Shown here piece by piece: positions 43,356 to 55,423 of a stretch of DNA of 59,229 bases; position 1 is the stretch's first letter, and every line of letters begins with the position of its first letter. Source of the DNA: Vitrella brassicaformis (lineage: Eukaryota; Sar; Vitrellaceae); NCBI GenBank assembly GCA_001179505.1, contig CDMY01000212.1:96693-155921 (forward strand), written 5' to 3'. The translations under genes were made by a program, and so were the position numbers. Under the pieces are notes generated by a model. That model ran no database searches and was not told the origin of the DNA. It saw only the letters and a program-made list of their open reading frames with translations.

Positions 43356-46300
43356 TCACCCGGCCACCTCGGCAACCACAGAGTCAAAAACCTCATCAGC
43401 GCCGTCTCGCGGACCTGACACATACACACCACACATACACACTTCACACATGCATCCCTCCCTCCCTCAATCTCTCTCTCTCTCTCTCTCCTCTTCTCTC
43501 TCCTCGGCTCAGCTCACCTTTGAGGTAGAGGTTGACATCCGAGAACATCTTGATGGGCGGCTTGGTCGGGGCCTCGGCCTCCGTGTCGTCGATGACCTTG
43601 AACTGCGCGTCGAAGAAGTGTCGCTCGTCATCGTTGTAGCCGTCGAGGTCGCTGGGCCGTCGGGCGGTGGTGGCGGGGGTGATGGGATCCTCTTCGAGCA
43701 GCTCGAAGTTGGGCGAGTTGGGGCACCAAAAGAGGTTGTTGGACGTCACGCCCAGACCTGCACACAGGCGGATGGGGGGAGGGACGGGGGGAGGGATGGG
43801 GGGGTGGGTGAAGCAAGCCCCGCATGGCATGATGACATTCCCCTGACCGACCGTTGAGAATGTGCTTGAACTGGTTGGAGCAGTGCTTCCAGTACTGGGC
43901 GTCCTCGTACCTGCAGCCATCAACGCACTCACACACACGCAATCAGAGAGACCTGCAGGAGCTTTGTGAAAGCGTCCGTACATTCTGTCTGGGTCCATGT
44001 CGTTGTTGAGGTGAATGACCTCTGGCAGGTCAGCGAACTCCGACCCCGCCTGCTGCGACATGAGCATCAGCTTCATCGGCTTGCCCTGACGCTTCTCGCG
44101 AAGCTTCGACAGCAAATCCTCGATCTCGCCGCGGGTCGCCTCGCCCGTGCGCACAAACAGCACCTGCAACACACACATTTTGGTGGCGTGGCATATGTGT
44201 GTGTGTGTTTGGGGGGGGGAAAGTCACCTCGTCGGCTCTCTGCACGGTGTAGTGGAATCTGTTGGCCCTCTGTGAGTATCGTTTCTTCATGCGTTCGAAG
44301 ACGGGCCAGATATTCTCGACGGGGTCGTCGCCCTCCTCCACCTCGTGCGCATACGACAGGCCGTGCCACTTGTTGTGGAACACTCGACCCTACACACACA
44401 CACACACACGGGAGTGTGGGCAAGGAAACGAACGGGTGTCTGTGCGCGGAGACGTGTACCAGGTCGTGGTCGTAGTAGAGCATTTCGGGGTTCCACATGT
44501 CAGTGAAGTCGCTGGCGATCATGTCGGACACATCGCAGGTGAACGAGGTGCGCGTGAGGTCGAAGGGGTAGCAGGGGCCGTCGTACTCCACCTTGTGCAG
44601 CAACATACGAGCCGTGCAACGCGCGCCGAGCGGCACGATCTGAGACACACACACACGCACACACGTGGGGTTGTTGCAAAACCGGTGTGTGTGTGTGTGC
44701 GTGTGGATGGATTGATGGATGGATGGATGGACTGGCACTCACCCCAACTCGTGTGTAGTCGCTCAGCCTTCCTGCGTGTCGGTACAGCACGGCACTCTTG
44801 GGCGCGGCCTTGACGCTGAAATGGATGGCCACACACAGAGAGACGATGCAGCCATCATGTCTGTTGCTTGTCTTTGCCAGCCACCCACCTACCGTGAGAG
44901 AAGTCCCGACTTGCCGATGAAGAGAGTGTTGAAGTCGCCTGTGGGGTCGAGTGAGTTGATGTAGGCGCCCGTCCGCAGACCCTTGAGCGACGCCGACAGG
45001 TCCACCCACATCGGCTGACATATCGACAGACAGACACATCGGGATGTCTGTCTGTCTGTCTGTCTGTCCGTGTGCCTGCCCCGTCACAACATTAACAGAC
45101 GTACGTGCACGTTGTATTCTGCGTCGGTGTTGTTGACGATCCGCAGAGAGGGCGGCGCTGACGACTGGCCGTCATCATCCTCCGCCTCGGTGAGTATGCC
45201 GATGTTGCCGTCGTAGAACAGCACCTGGCACACATGAGGGGAGAAGAAGTGGAAGGCCGCTATGTAGTCCACCACACTCGCCGGCGGAACGTCAAAGGAC
45301 GTCTCGATCACACCGCCCTCTCCGAGAGAGAAAAAGGCGAAGGGCTTGGTGCTCTGCGCCTTCTTGCCGTTGCCCTTGCCGTTGCTGAGGGCGTCGGCAG
45401 CAGCAGCGGCAGCAGTGGCAGTAGGGACCTGGCAGAACTGAGTGCCGGGGTCGTGCCTCGGTGTGTCGTCGCCCGCTGGGTTGAAGATGTAGATGCCTGG
45501 CGTGATGGGCGAGGGGCTGGCCGACTGCATCGCCTGCAGCCATCCCATCCCACGACACACACAGGGAGGATTGCGATTGTTGTCATGCGAGGAGTGGGTG
45601 TGGGTACCTAGGTACCTGTGTGAAGCCATTTTGCAGCGCGGGCCAGCTGTTGCTGACGCTGTAGCTGTGGTCGGTCTTGTTGACGAATTTGATCTTGTGG
45701 GTGCCGCCCTTGCTCCGCGCCCACACGTCGAAGCCCTTGCCGTCGGTGAAGACCAAATGGGCGTGGGGGAAGGGGTCGCCGTCATGCGTCGGGGAGTCGG
45801 GCTGCACATGGCGTTACATTGCGTTGCAGGCAGGTACACATCACACCCACACACACACAAAAAGAAACTCTCTCTCTCTCTCTCTGTGAGAGTGTGTGTG
45901 TGTGTGTCACCTCACTTACCCACCTGCATCATTGAGTGTGACAGCTGTTTCTCCAGCCGTCTGTTGCCGGCAGTCCCTCCCTCCACCACCACCGTCTCCG
46001 TGTGGAAGAGGCTCAAGTCGATGCTCTCAAACATCAGCCGGTGGCCCTTGCTGTTGGGGTGCGCCGGGTCGAAGCTCACCCCATCAAGCCACTTGCCCGT
46101 CCCGCCTTTGGCCTCGAGATTGGTCAGGAAGTCGAGCACGGGCACGCCCCAGCCCTTCATCTTGGCCTCGGTCTGCTTGAGCAGCGTGTAGTGGTCCTTT
46201 GTGTAGTCGCCGTTGGGGTACACGCCGCCGAGAACGGGCCGCGCATTGATGTCCTTGATGAGCTGGATAAGGTGCTGAATGCCCGACTCGAACCGCTGCT

Positions 46301-47412
46301 TGGCGGCGTGGCGCTGGTGGGCCGGACAATGAGCCAGACCCTCGTTGCCCAAGGACAGACCGACAATCACTGCAAGCATCCCATCCGGGAGGGGAGGGAG
46401 GAGCCGTGTGGGCGTGTGGTGTGGGTGGGCAATGGTGGGGGTGGTTGGGTGGGTGTGCGTACCAACTTCAGGTTTGTGTTTGGGGACGACTTGGTGGAAC
46501 CGCTCGATAGTGCGGCCGACGTTGGCCCCGCTCTCACTCTCGTTGATGAGCTGGTGGCCGTACTGCTTCGACAGATGCTCACCTGTGCCGACACGACACC
46601 AACACACACATCCACATGCACAGTGCTTCGCGTGCTTAAGGGATCGTTTCCCCCACCAAGCAGCGTGGCCCATCCGCGCATCTTCCATGAGTTGTAGCCG
46701 TACGCAACCGAACTGTACACACACACACACACACACACACACAGAGCTCAGACGAACGAATCTCGCTGTATCCCCCAAAGCCGCCTGAAGGGATCCACGC
46801 GGCGCCCACCTGCCGATGACGACAATCTTGAGGCCACCCCGTGTGGGCGGGGGAAATGTTGGGGGCGCAGGTACTGTCTGTGGGGGTTTGAGGACAAAGC
46901 CAAAGGGGTGGGGCTGGATGTACCCAAAACCACCGTCGTCAATGATGATGTCTGCACACATACACACACACATAAGGGAGGGCACACCGAGCTCAGCTCG
47001 GCTGCAGTAAGTCCCGCGCGCTGACCTTGGTCTTCTACTGGTACCCATCTGTTCTCGGTGCAGCCGTCCCCCTCCCAGACGGTCTCGCCGTACTCGGTGA
47101 ACCTCACGTACTTGTACTGCACCTTGCCACCCACCGCCACATGCTTCGTCACCGGCACCAGCTTGGGTGTCCACCACAGGGGGTACTGCCCGCTGCCCGT
47201 CGTAAGCTTGACGCACTTCGTCACGTCCCAGCTGCCCAGCTCTGCTCGTACACACACACACACACAGATGAGAGTCATTGCTGGCGTGTGTTTGTGTTTG
47301 TGTGTTTGTGTGTGTGTTTGTGCCTTTTCTGTTTGTGCGCACCAGGTATAGAGCCGACGATGCCGATGCTGTCGCCGAAGCTGGTCTCGGCCCGCACCTG
47401 GAACTTGTACAT
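43356..47412 (-). CDS. Multidomain protein: CBM20 starch-binding, SGNH hydrolase, DUF1796-like
   Basis: The ATG at 47412 opens a CBM20 domain: MYKFQVRAETSFGDSIGIVG, SIPELGSWDV, YPLWWTPKLVPV, VQYKYVRFTEYGETVWEGD and GCTENRWVPVED. A Pro-rich linker leads to an SGNH/GDSL-type hydrolase: IVVIGSSVAYGYNSWKMRGW (nucleophile Ser in GSS), NESESGANVGRTIE, VGLSLGNEG (Asn block) and FDPAHPNSKGH (Asp-x-x-His). Middle exons resemble a fold rich in beta strands (HLVFTDGKGFDVWARSKGG, FAFFSLGEGGVIETSF). The C-terminal part matches the DUF1796 pattern: VPLGARCTARMLLHK, GPCYPFDLTRTSF, FHNKWHGLSYAHE, YSQRANRFHYTV, LFVRTGEATRGEIEDLL. The end is KGPRDGADEVFDSVVAEVAG and TGA. CBM20 points to starch, so a starch or glycan esterase is plausible (inference). 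No signal peptide is seen. At least 13 exons. Confidence 0.85.
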
Positions 47413-47589
47413 CGCCTCCAGAAAGTCAGCGGGGCGAGGGGCTCGGAGGCCGTGGGGCGAGTCGGGCTGGGCGGGCGAAGGGATACCAACGATAGATCAG
47501 CGAATTGCAAACGTCATCGCTTTCCGCTTCCAGTACACCTGCCGCGCGAGCTTAGCTCGCAGGGGAAAAGAGCTGACGAGGTCAAGGGG
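47413..47589. promoter_or_regulatory. Short divergent promoter region
   Basis: Only 177 bases separate the ATG of the CBM20-SGNH gene (-) from the ATG of the acidic protein gene (+). Nothing else is coded in it in a supported way, so both promoters must lie here or overlap coding sequence. A GCGAGCTTAGCTCGC palindrome sits at 47546-47560. Confidence 0.5.
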
Positions 47590-50500
47590 ATGGAGGTGGA
47601 GGCGGACACACAGGGGGAGGCAGCCCCACCAGATGACAAGAAAGAACAACAGGGGGCGGCCGACAACGAGCCCGGCAACGGTGCTGCAGCTGCACCACAG
47701 CCGGATGCTGCGGAGGACCAGAAGGCCACAGAGGGGACGGCGGTCGAGGACAAAGACAAGGGAGAGGGGGACAAGCAAGACGCGACGACGGATGAGCCGG
47801 CACAAGAAGACAAACCAGCGAAAGACGAGGATGCAGACAAGCCCCAAGGGCAGGAACAAGCAGAACCCCCGGCCGAGCCAGCTGCCGAGGAACACAAGGA
47901 AGAAGCCCCTCCCAGAGAGGCGGCGGAGACAGATGAGCCCCAGGCAGCCGATGAGAAGCGACAAGGCGGCGGAGAGAGGGAGGGGGAGAGGGAGAGGGAG
48001 GTGGAGGGGGAGGGGGAGGGGGAGGGAGCGGGACAAGTGCCAGATGAGAAGGTCGAAGAGGCGGCGGCTGAAGGTGGGGAGGGGCCGCAGCCGGAGGGAG
48101 AAGGTGAAAGTGAAGGTGGGCCGCCGCTTGTGACTGAGACGGCGAATCACTTGAGAAATGACATTGAGCGGACTGCACAGACAACAACATCGGCAGTCCT
48201 GACGCTGCAGCAGGCTATCGTGAGCAATGCCATTCCGTATCTGCCAAAGACGTTCGTTCGCGTGTCCATCGATTTCCTTCTCGTGTCGTGTAGGGCCGCC
48301 TTGGTGTGTCTGCTGATCTGGTGGACGATCCAGCAAAGAAGGAGGAGATCAAACAGGCGCAGCAGTAAGCCAACCAACAAACGTGAGATGGATGGCACAC
48401 CACAGACACTTCTCTCTTGCCGGTGTTTGTTTGTTTGTCATGTGTGTAAGGTCGCTGCAGGAGGCCGCTGATGAGCTGGAGCGCCTCCGCGACTCACTCC
48501 AGCAGCCAGACAGCGCCAAAGCGGCCGTGGTAAGCGACACGCTGAGCATTCATGTGGGCCGTGCACAGTTCAGGTGTGTGTGTGTGTGTGTGTGGATGTG
48601 TGGGTATATCAATCAGAGTGCGTCAGAGGAGGAGGACAAGGGCCCGACGCCGATGCCTCCCGTCAAGGACCTCCTCGACAACCTGGACAGGAAGCAGGTA
48701 GGGCGCGATTGCGACACAAGACGGGGGAAATCACGCCTCGCCTCGCCAGGCTCATTTGCTGTCTGTGTGCCTGCAGGTGCCTTCAGTGGTGGGGTCGTCA
48801 TGCAAGGACGCAACGGGAGAGGAGCCACAAGACGCAAGTCAGTCGGTGATCGGGAGAATCTGTCCATTCTACCACCTTACTGTCTGTTTGTCTGTGCGCT
48901 GTGCAGGCGAGCTGAGTTTCGACGAGCGGGCGATGCAGGAGGTCAGTGAGAGGTCCACGATATTCCACACGAGAAAGGATCTGGTGTGTGTTTGCGTGTC
49001 TTACCAGGACATGGACAGCCTGCGTCGAGTGCGTCGGCAGCTGGAGTGTGACGCAGAGGGGCGCGACCTCATGGTCAGTCAGCACATGGCGGGCAGGTAG
49101 CGTGTATGTCAAACCATACATCTATTGCCTGCTGCTGCAGGAGGGTGTTGAGGCGCCAGTGTATGAGGCGGACTATGTTGACGACGACCTATCGGAGCTG
49201 AAACGAGTCAGGAGACAAATAAGGTCGGTCCGTCATTGTCATCCCTCTTAGTCGTCAATCCATCCATCCATCCATCCATCCATCTGTTTTGTCCATGCAG
49301 GTATCTGTTTGGCGGTCTGCTGCAGTCCCTGCCCGCACAAAACGCAGAGTGAGTAGGGCCCTATAAGGGGCTGCGGATGACGCGCTGTGTTCCCTGCTCA
49401 CGTGTGAGTGTTTGTCAGGACTTTGGCGGAGCAGTTGAACCTGCCCAAGTTCCCACCAGACCCCAGCGATTTGTCCAAGGTAACTAACACAAAAGGATGA
49501 ATCGATTCGATCGACGATGTCTCTTGCCCATCCATCCATCCATCCACCTATACGCATCATTCGTGTGAAAATGGTCAGAGTGCGACGCCTGTGGTGAGCG
49601 GCAAGGAGGATGACCGGCCACTCGTGCCGCACAGAGACGACTACCGTAAGTCAGCCGAGTGGTCACCTTCGTCTGGCAAATGGACAATTTATTGCCTGGG
49701 TACCTTCTGTCACCACCTGCAGGCCCTGCCCGCCCACAGGGCAGGCATCGCGAGTCGCGCAGCACATTGGACGGCGGGGTGGTGAGAGGGCGGGGCTATG
49801 GAGAAGAGAGGGAGGGCATGCTGGATGAGGAGACGCAACCAGAGGACGACAGCACCAGCGGAGGCAGACGCAGACCCTCACATAAAGTGTGGCAGCTCGG
49901 TCCACAACATACAGACGCGCAGTCATTCGACGCTGGGTCCTTTCTGTGTTTGTTTGTGTCAGGGTGTGCGTCGCGGTGAGGAGGCGAGGCCACCTGGCGG
50001 TGATTGGGCATCTGAGGTCATCAAGTTGAGTCTGGACCCCGACAACCAGTGGGAGTGGGGCAGAAACAGGTCCATGCAGCCATACGGTCAGTCAGTCAGT
50101 ATGGGCAGCAGCCTGCTGCTCACGGACATCACACGCAGTTCCATCATCCATATGCATTCACGCGCATGACATGACAGGTCGCGGTGACCCCTCTCAGTTG
50201 TTGAAGGAGTTGGATTTGTCGTATGGCGTCAAGGACCGACAGCGCGCCTCATGGGAGACCCCACACACATCCAAGGCGGGTGGACCGCCAGCCGACCTGC
50301 CCCCGCCACGCGCAAAAAGACCTTCTGCGTACTCGGGTACAGATGAATAAGATCCGTTCAACTCAACAGGCAGCCCAGCCAGACACATATGTATATGTTC
50401 ATCCATCTAGCCATTCGTTTGATTGATGTGCCTGCCTTTCTGTGGTTGTGTGTGTAGGTGAGAGCCGCGGAGAGAGTGAGGAGGTGCCGCCTCCCATTTC

Positions 50501-50792
50501 ATACGCCAAGCAGCACAGCGGCTATGCGCGTGAGCAGCCCGCCGCCGCCAAGAGCAAGCAGCGAACCCAGCAGCAGCAGCGGGGGCAGGTGAGGTGTGTG
50601 GACAGCGGAGGGATCGGAAGGAGGGAGGGCTGCACGGGAAGACCACGAGCCAAGCCACATTGCTTTCCTCTGTGTGATGTTGTGTTGTGTTGGGCTGTGT
50701 TGGGTTGGGTTGTGACTCCTCAGTTGCAGCCTGAGGGTGGTTATGCGGCTGTTCAGCCGGCTCGGGAGAGGAGAGGCCGTGGGGGCTACTAG
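47590..50792 (+). CDS. Large acidic, mostly disordered protein, unknown function
   Basis: The ATG at 47590 starts MEVEADTQGEAAPPDD. Exon 1 is a Glu/Gly/Lys/Ala low-complexity stretch of about 190 residues. It is followed by TSAVLTLQQAI, spliced to GRLGVSADLVDDPAKKEEIK and the helix LQEAADELERLRDSLQQ. Further short exons join in phase: SASEEEDKGPTPMPPVKDLL, DATGEEPQDA, ELSFDERAMQE, DMDSLRRVRRQLECDAEG, EGVEAPVYEADYVDDDLSE, YLFGGLLQSLPAQNA, TLAEQLNLPKFPPDPSDLSK and KEDDRPLVPHRDDY. The last exons are Arg/Gly/Gln-rich (GRGDPSQLLKELDLSYGVKD, RERRGRGGY) and end with TAG at 50790-50792. The Arg-Gly end and disorder suggest a nucleic-acid-associated or scaffolding protein, which is only a guess. The minus strand of exon 1 is also open because of the purine-rich repeat, but its product is pure low complexity. 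Confidence 0.66.
47965..48035. repeat. Purine-only GGAGAG/GGGGGA tract inside a coding exon
   Basis: A strongly strand-biased purine stretch encodes the Glu/Arg/Gly tract of the acidic protein. It leaves the opposite strand open as a Leu/Pro/Ser frame. Confidence 0.8.
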
Positions 50793-51117
50793 ACACACAC
50801 AAGCAGACATGATGGATGGATGGCTGGATGGATGGTCGGGTGGACGGTCATGTGGGTCTGTCGGTGAGTGTGTGGATCGAAGTTGACCAGATAAGAATGA
50901 GACGATCTAGATGTGTCAGTCTGTCGTCGTTGATTTCTTGGCTCATTGATGAAGCAATATACCAATCGAACTGAGAGACAACCAAGAGTATTGATTGCAC
51001 TACGCGCCGACCCACACTCCTGCGGGCAAATGAGTGAGTGACACAAGGTTGCACACGATGGACGGCATCAGATTTCCTATTGCTCTGTATGTGTGTCCTG
51101 TCTTGGTGAGCGAAGAG
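50793..51117. other. Intergenic region
   Basis: 3' flank of the acidic-protein gene, with GGAT repeats near 50812-50833. No gene is seen. Confidence 0.5.
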
Positions 51118-51480
51118 TCAGAATTGTAGGCACGCACCAAGCCCCTGCACCATACGCAACACATCGAGCCAAGTGCAAAGGGTCCCAACGGTGAAGAGAA
51201 AGGCGACGCACAAGCTCGATCTCGCCTTTTGAGGAAGTCCTACTTTAAACGAGCCAGCCCCATCTTTGTTCCTGAGATATATGCCACACTTTGACCACAA
51301 GGGTGCTGACACAGTCGACATAAACATGGCTGCATGAAGGTCAATCGATGTCATGTCACGTCGGGACATGCAGGTGACACAGCTCACCACCGCAAAGAGC
51401 CCACCGAGGACAAGCAACAAACACCAGCCATCTACAGAGGAGGCGAGACACGTGTTTGTCTGTCTGCGAAGGCCATCCAT
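51118..51480 (-). CDS. Possible small two-pass membrane protein directly after the kinase stop codon
   Basis: An uninterrupted frame of 120 residues starts MDGLRRQTNTCL. It has two hydrophobic segments (WCLLLVLGGLFAVVSCVTCM and SSLCVAFLFTVGTLCTWLDV) and seven Cys residues. Its ATG overlaps the TGA of the kinase gene as TGATG (A at 51480). No intron is needed. It could be a separate gene, a second cistron on the same transcript, or an open stretch in the kinase 3' untranslated region. I recognise no family. The lack of repeats and the clean hydrophobic pattern favour real coding over chance, but not strongly. Confidence 0.35.
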   Translation of the reverse strand: MDGLRRQTNTCLASSVDGWCLLLVLGGLFAVVSCVTCMSRRDMTSIDLHAAMFMSTVSAPLWSKCGIYLRNKDGAGSFKVGLPQKARSSLCVAFLFTVGTLCTWLDVLRMVQGLGACLQF

Positions 51481-54400
51481 CAGCTGTCCTGCTCTTCGTT
51501 CTGGAGTGTGGTCAGCGCATTAGCCAGCGCCACCGCCTGTTGAGCCGCACTCTGCAGCTGCTTGGCGTCAGGCGCCGTCCGATGACGACCTCTACACACA
51601 CCACACCACACCACATCACGCAACCTCACCCACGACGATCAGGTGTGCACTTCTGCTGTCTGGATGCTCACTTTCTCGCAGCAGCCATGAGTTTGGTGGG
51701 ACTGTCAGTGTCTCCTTCCTCGCCCGGCTGGCCAGCCTCGTCTCCCCCTTGATGGTCTTGCTTGAGCTGTCTGGACGTATTGGTTCGCCGGATACCGCCA
51801 CCAGCAGCCTCTGAAGCGGGGTTTCTGGCGTCGGAACTCTCAAACAACACCCGTCGGACCTTTACCTGCACAACACAAGACGACACCAACCACCACTCAC
51901 TGACCAAGTGGTGAATGGACACAAGGAGACATACATACCTGTTTTCCTGCGCCAGCGCGTCTGTGGCCGTCGTCTGTGACCTTGGCGTCGTCCACGCCGT
52001 GCTCCCCGTTGTCCCCTCCGTCAGCCGCCCTTGGAGCGGTCTTCGTGGGAGAGTCCGCCGACTTGTCTTGTGTTGTGGGTGGTGCGGCAGTGCGGCTGCT
52101 GAGTTGGGCTAGATGAGAGAAATGGGCGGTCGTGCGCAGACCTGAGGGACACATTTCCCGTGTCTGCAGGGGGGAGGCTTCTGCATTGTGTCGACTGACT
52201 TACCCATCTGCGTGGCCGTCTGAAGGTCTGCGACACCGATGCTATCCCACCTGTATAGCCAGCCGTGAGACAACCGACAGACAGTAGGGAGTGATGCCTG
52301 GACCGTTTAAATACCTACCCACCTTTTGCCGACAGGTAGTTTTCGAACTCCTGTCTCAGGGTCAATCTCGCCCTCATGCCTGATGCGCTCACGCTGAGAC
52401 TGGATCGACTGCACAGAAAGAGGACGGACGTCATGTCAGTCAGGAGTGGGTTACTCTCCAACACCTACCGCAATGAGGGGTACGCTGGTCTTGAGCGTGC
52501 CCAGCAACTCCTCAGCCTCTGTAGCCACACACACAGCCAGCCATGGCCATGGAGCCATCCCTCCCACTGTGTCTCTAGCTGTGTCGTTGCTTACTCGCTT
52601 CGCTCATTTCTGCGCCGCCCCGCTCCCCTTCCTCTTCTCTGTGTTGCGGCACGTCGGCAGCCACAGGCGCCACAGGAACAGAGGGCGGGGGCAGGTGCAT
52701 CGTCGTCAGTATGCTCGATGTGGTCGTCGAAGACGTGTCGGCAGCCTTTGCCGGGGAGGGCAGTGTGAGAGGCACGTGAGTGTCGGAGCCGTCTGATTCG
52801 CTTGGGTGGAACCATGGATGGCTGAGCGCCTGCAGTGCCGACGCGCGCTTGGCGGCGTCGCGTGACATCATCCACTGAGCGAACAGAGCCACATACAGTA
52901 GTGTGGCTGGGCGTTATTGATTGATTTAGCCGCATACGAGGAGTAGGTCTCTAGCAGCCGCAGACACCGTGGCCCAGTTTTGGTGCCGGAACGACACACT
53001 GCACCTGAGACAGAGACACAGTGGGAGGGATGGCTTGCCATGGCTGTCTGTGTGTGTTACTTCAGATTGCGCCTGAGGATGTCCTTGACATTGTGGCCCC
53101 TGGTATAAAACGCGGACACTCACTTATGCACACACTATGGGCGGTCATACTTGCCTGAATGGAGGAAAGCCGACTGGTCGATGTGTGTGGGAGCAGAGAC
53201 ACATTTGTACAATGAGTGGCTGGCGATCTCTTCAGGTGTAGCGTGCGCTTACCGACCCAGCATGATGTGAAGAATGACACTGAGCCACACACAGGCAAGC
53301 CGGACAGACAGATATGCAAGACCTTGCAGCATCTCTCCCTCTTGCCCCCCCCCCCGTACCCAGCGCCAAATACGTCGGCCTTACAGGCATAGGGCTTGTC
53401 CTCCAGGATCTCCGGAGCTGCGCACGCACACCCACACCCACACAGGCACTCCTCCTCTGCTGTTCAGTGGCCTATCTGTCCGTCCCCCTCACCGACGTAT
53501 CCCGGCGACCCGCATCGCATCTTCATGGCTTGCTCCTGACTCAAAAATGCCGCCAATCCAAAATCGATCAACTTGATGGAGGTGGGGTCGTCCTCGCGCT
53601 CTATGATCAGGTTCTCCGTCTTGAGGTCTCGATGGACCACCTCATGCTCAGCCAAGGTGACCAGTGCAGACAACAGACGACCGAGAGCTATGCGTGCCGA
53701 CGGCTCATCGTATGGACCTGTAACACCATGGATTGCACCGAGCGGAAGGACTGATGATGTCTGCAGCTTGTCGAAGTCAGCTGACCGTGTTGTGCGATGT
53801 GGTCGAAGAGCTCGCCTCCCTTCAGGTACTCCAGAACAAGAAACACGTGGTTCGCTAAGCACACAAACAAGGGGCAGGTCGGCAGAGGTGTCACGCGTGT
53901 CTCAGTGTCTCTAATGCCGCCTTGTGTACCCCTCTCGTATGCCGCGAAGAGGCGGCTGACGTATGGGTGCTGAACCTTTCTCAGCACCCCTATCTCAGTT
54001 GCCAATTTGCTCTCCTTGATCCGCCTCTTGTCGATGGCTGATGGAGGCACACACACATGCTGTGCTGCACATGCTGTGCTGCAGCTGCCATTGTCTCTCT
54101 GTCAGGGTCACCCTTGACCACCACCTCCTCCCCTGTAAACAGGTGTTTCGCCATGTACACCTGAAATCATACGCACACACTTGTAAAACATCTCTGCAGC
54201 CCTCTTGCCGCCTGTCTGTCTGTCTGTCCTAATCTACACCGACCCACCCGAGCAAAGGACCCCTCGCCCACACATTCAGTGAGCTTATAGATGTCGCTGA
54301 ACATCAGCTCAGTGCTGCCCAACTGCAGCAGGATGCTCCGCCACTTTGAGCAGTATGACCAGTCGGCCTCCGTGCATATGCTGGCGGGCGCCCACTTGCC

Positions 54401-55144
54401 GTCCGCAGGCGAGGCGCCTCTGAACGCCTCAAAGTCCTCCTCGCCATTTGTGGGGGCATGGGAGGCCGATTCACCACAAGCATCGGCAGCCACTGCCTGC
54501 ATCAAAGATGGTTGAGGAAAGAGGCGCTGGATCGTCTGCGTCGTGCATGGCTTGAAATTCGTGTGTACCGGCTGTGTTGGGGGCGATACGATGGGCAGCG
54601 TGCTCTGTGCTGGCAGTGAGGGTGCAGGTGCTGGTGGGGCAGTGCACTGAAACTCGTGCTCGCCAGACCGGCTGATGAGGTACAGACAGGGGCTGCAGTC
54701 CAAGGCAGGCCCACATCCGTTCACGGCAGTGACGTATATATGGACAGGTAGGTGCAGTGCAAGCCTGTTTGTCCCTTAATTGTGTGCGTACGGTAGGTAC
54801 CCCTTCTCAGTGATGTTGTTGACGAAGCGACCTGATCGTGAGATGCACACTCAAGTGGATCGGATGCGTCCGTGACTTGTTACTCTCTTTGATGGGTATG
54901 CGGAACTTGGCCTTGGCGTCGTGTGTCATGGACTCGTGACGCCAAAGCAACAGCTCAACTCCCGTGTCATAGGCACGGAAACTCACGTGAGTCGTCACGC
55001 CTGAACACAAACAAACCATGCCACTGAGACTATGAGTGTGCGCATCAACCGTACGTATACCTGTGACTTACCTGTGGCCAGCGGCAGATAGTAACGCTGC
55101 CTTTCCATGCCGAGCTCCTCATTCGAGCCGGAACGCTCCACCAT
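51480..55144 (-). CDS. Serine/threonine protein kinase with PH-like N-terminal region
   Basis: The ATG at 55144 starts MVERSGSNEELGMERQRYYL. Early exons (THVSFRAYDTGVELLLWRHE, FRIPIKES, RFVNNITEKGYLP, GPALDCSPCLYLISRSGEHE, ADWSYCSKWRSILLQLG) look like a PH-type fold with a long Pro/Thr insert. The kinase domain then runs in order: KLTECVGEGSFARVYMAKHL (Gly loop), EEVVVKAIDKRRI (ATP Lys), VQHPYVSRLFAAYE, VFLVLEYLKGGELFDHI, EVVHRDLKTENLII (catalytic loop), KLIDFGLAAFL (DFG) and MRCGSPGYVAPEILEDKPYA (activation loop and APE). It continues with ADVFGAG, VILHIMLGR, SAAARDLLL and ASALQALSHPWFHPSESD. All catalytic residues are present. The pattern is closest to CAMK-group kinases, but no EF hands follow, so it is not a CDPK. 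A long disordered tail (DAKQLQSAAQQAVAL near the end) closes with TGA at 51482. Confidence 0.88.
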
Positions 55145-55423
55145 GTTCTGATGCTTGCCAAGTCAACGGCATGGGTGGGGTGGGTGGGGGTTGAAGGGAG
55201 AAAAAACGGTATCAACGGTCTTCTGACTTTCTTCAGGTCCAAGACCCGTGCTATCTCCCTTCTGAAGTAAGCAACATGCACACCTGTGTGTTGTCAGTAA
55301 GTCCCATTTAGCCGTTTCAGGCAAACACCGGTCGAAAAGCCCGCTCTCATCTGCATCGATGTGTGTGTCCGTGGTTTCAGGCTCTGCAAAGGCCGCTGAC
55401 GGCCGGCCGGCATCGACAACACA
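55145..55423. promoter_or_regulatory. Divergent promoter region between kinase and GAF-domain genes
   Basis: The two start codons face away from each other with 279 bases between them. Frames crossing this stretch lack any family feature. A shared promoter is inferred. Confidence 0.45.

Noticed and set aside
47497-48336. Minus-strand Leu/Pro/Ser frame of 279 residues
   Set aside because: It is the complement of the purine-rich acidic exon. The plus-strand frame continues in phase through many good splice sites, while the minus one does not.
52926-53441. Alternative kinase-region frames with Ser/Cys-rich products
   Set aside because: They are shifted frames of the kinase exons and introns; the DFG, APE and ADVFGAG exons define the correct frame.
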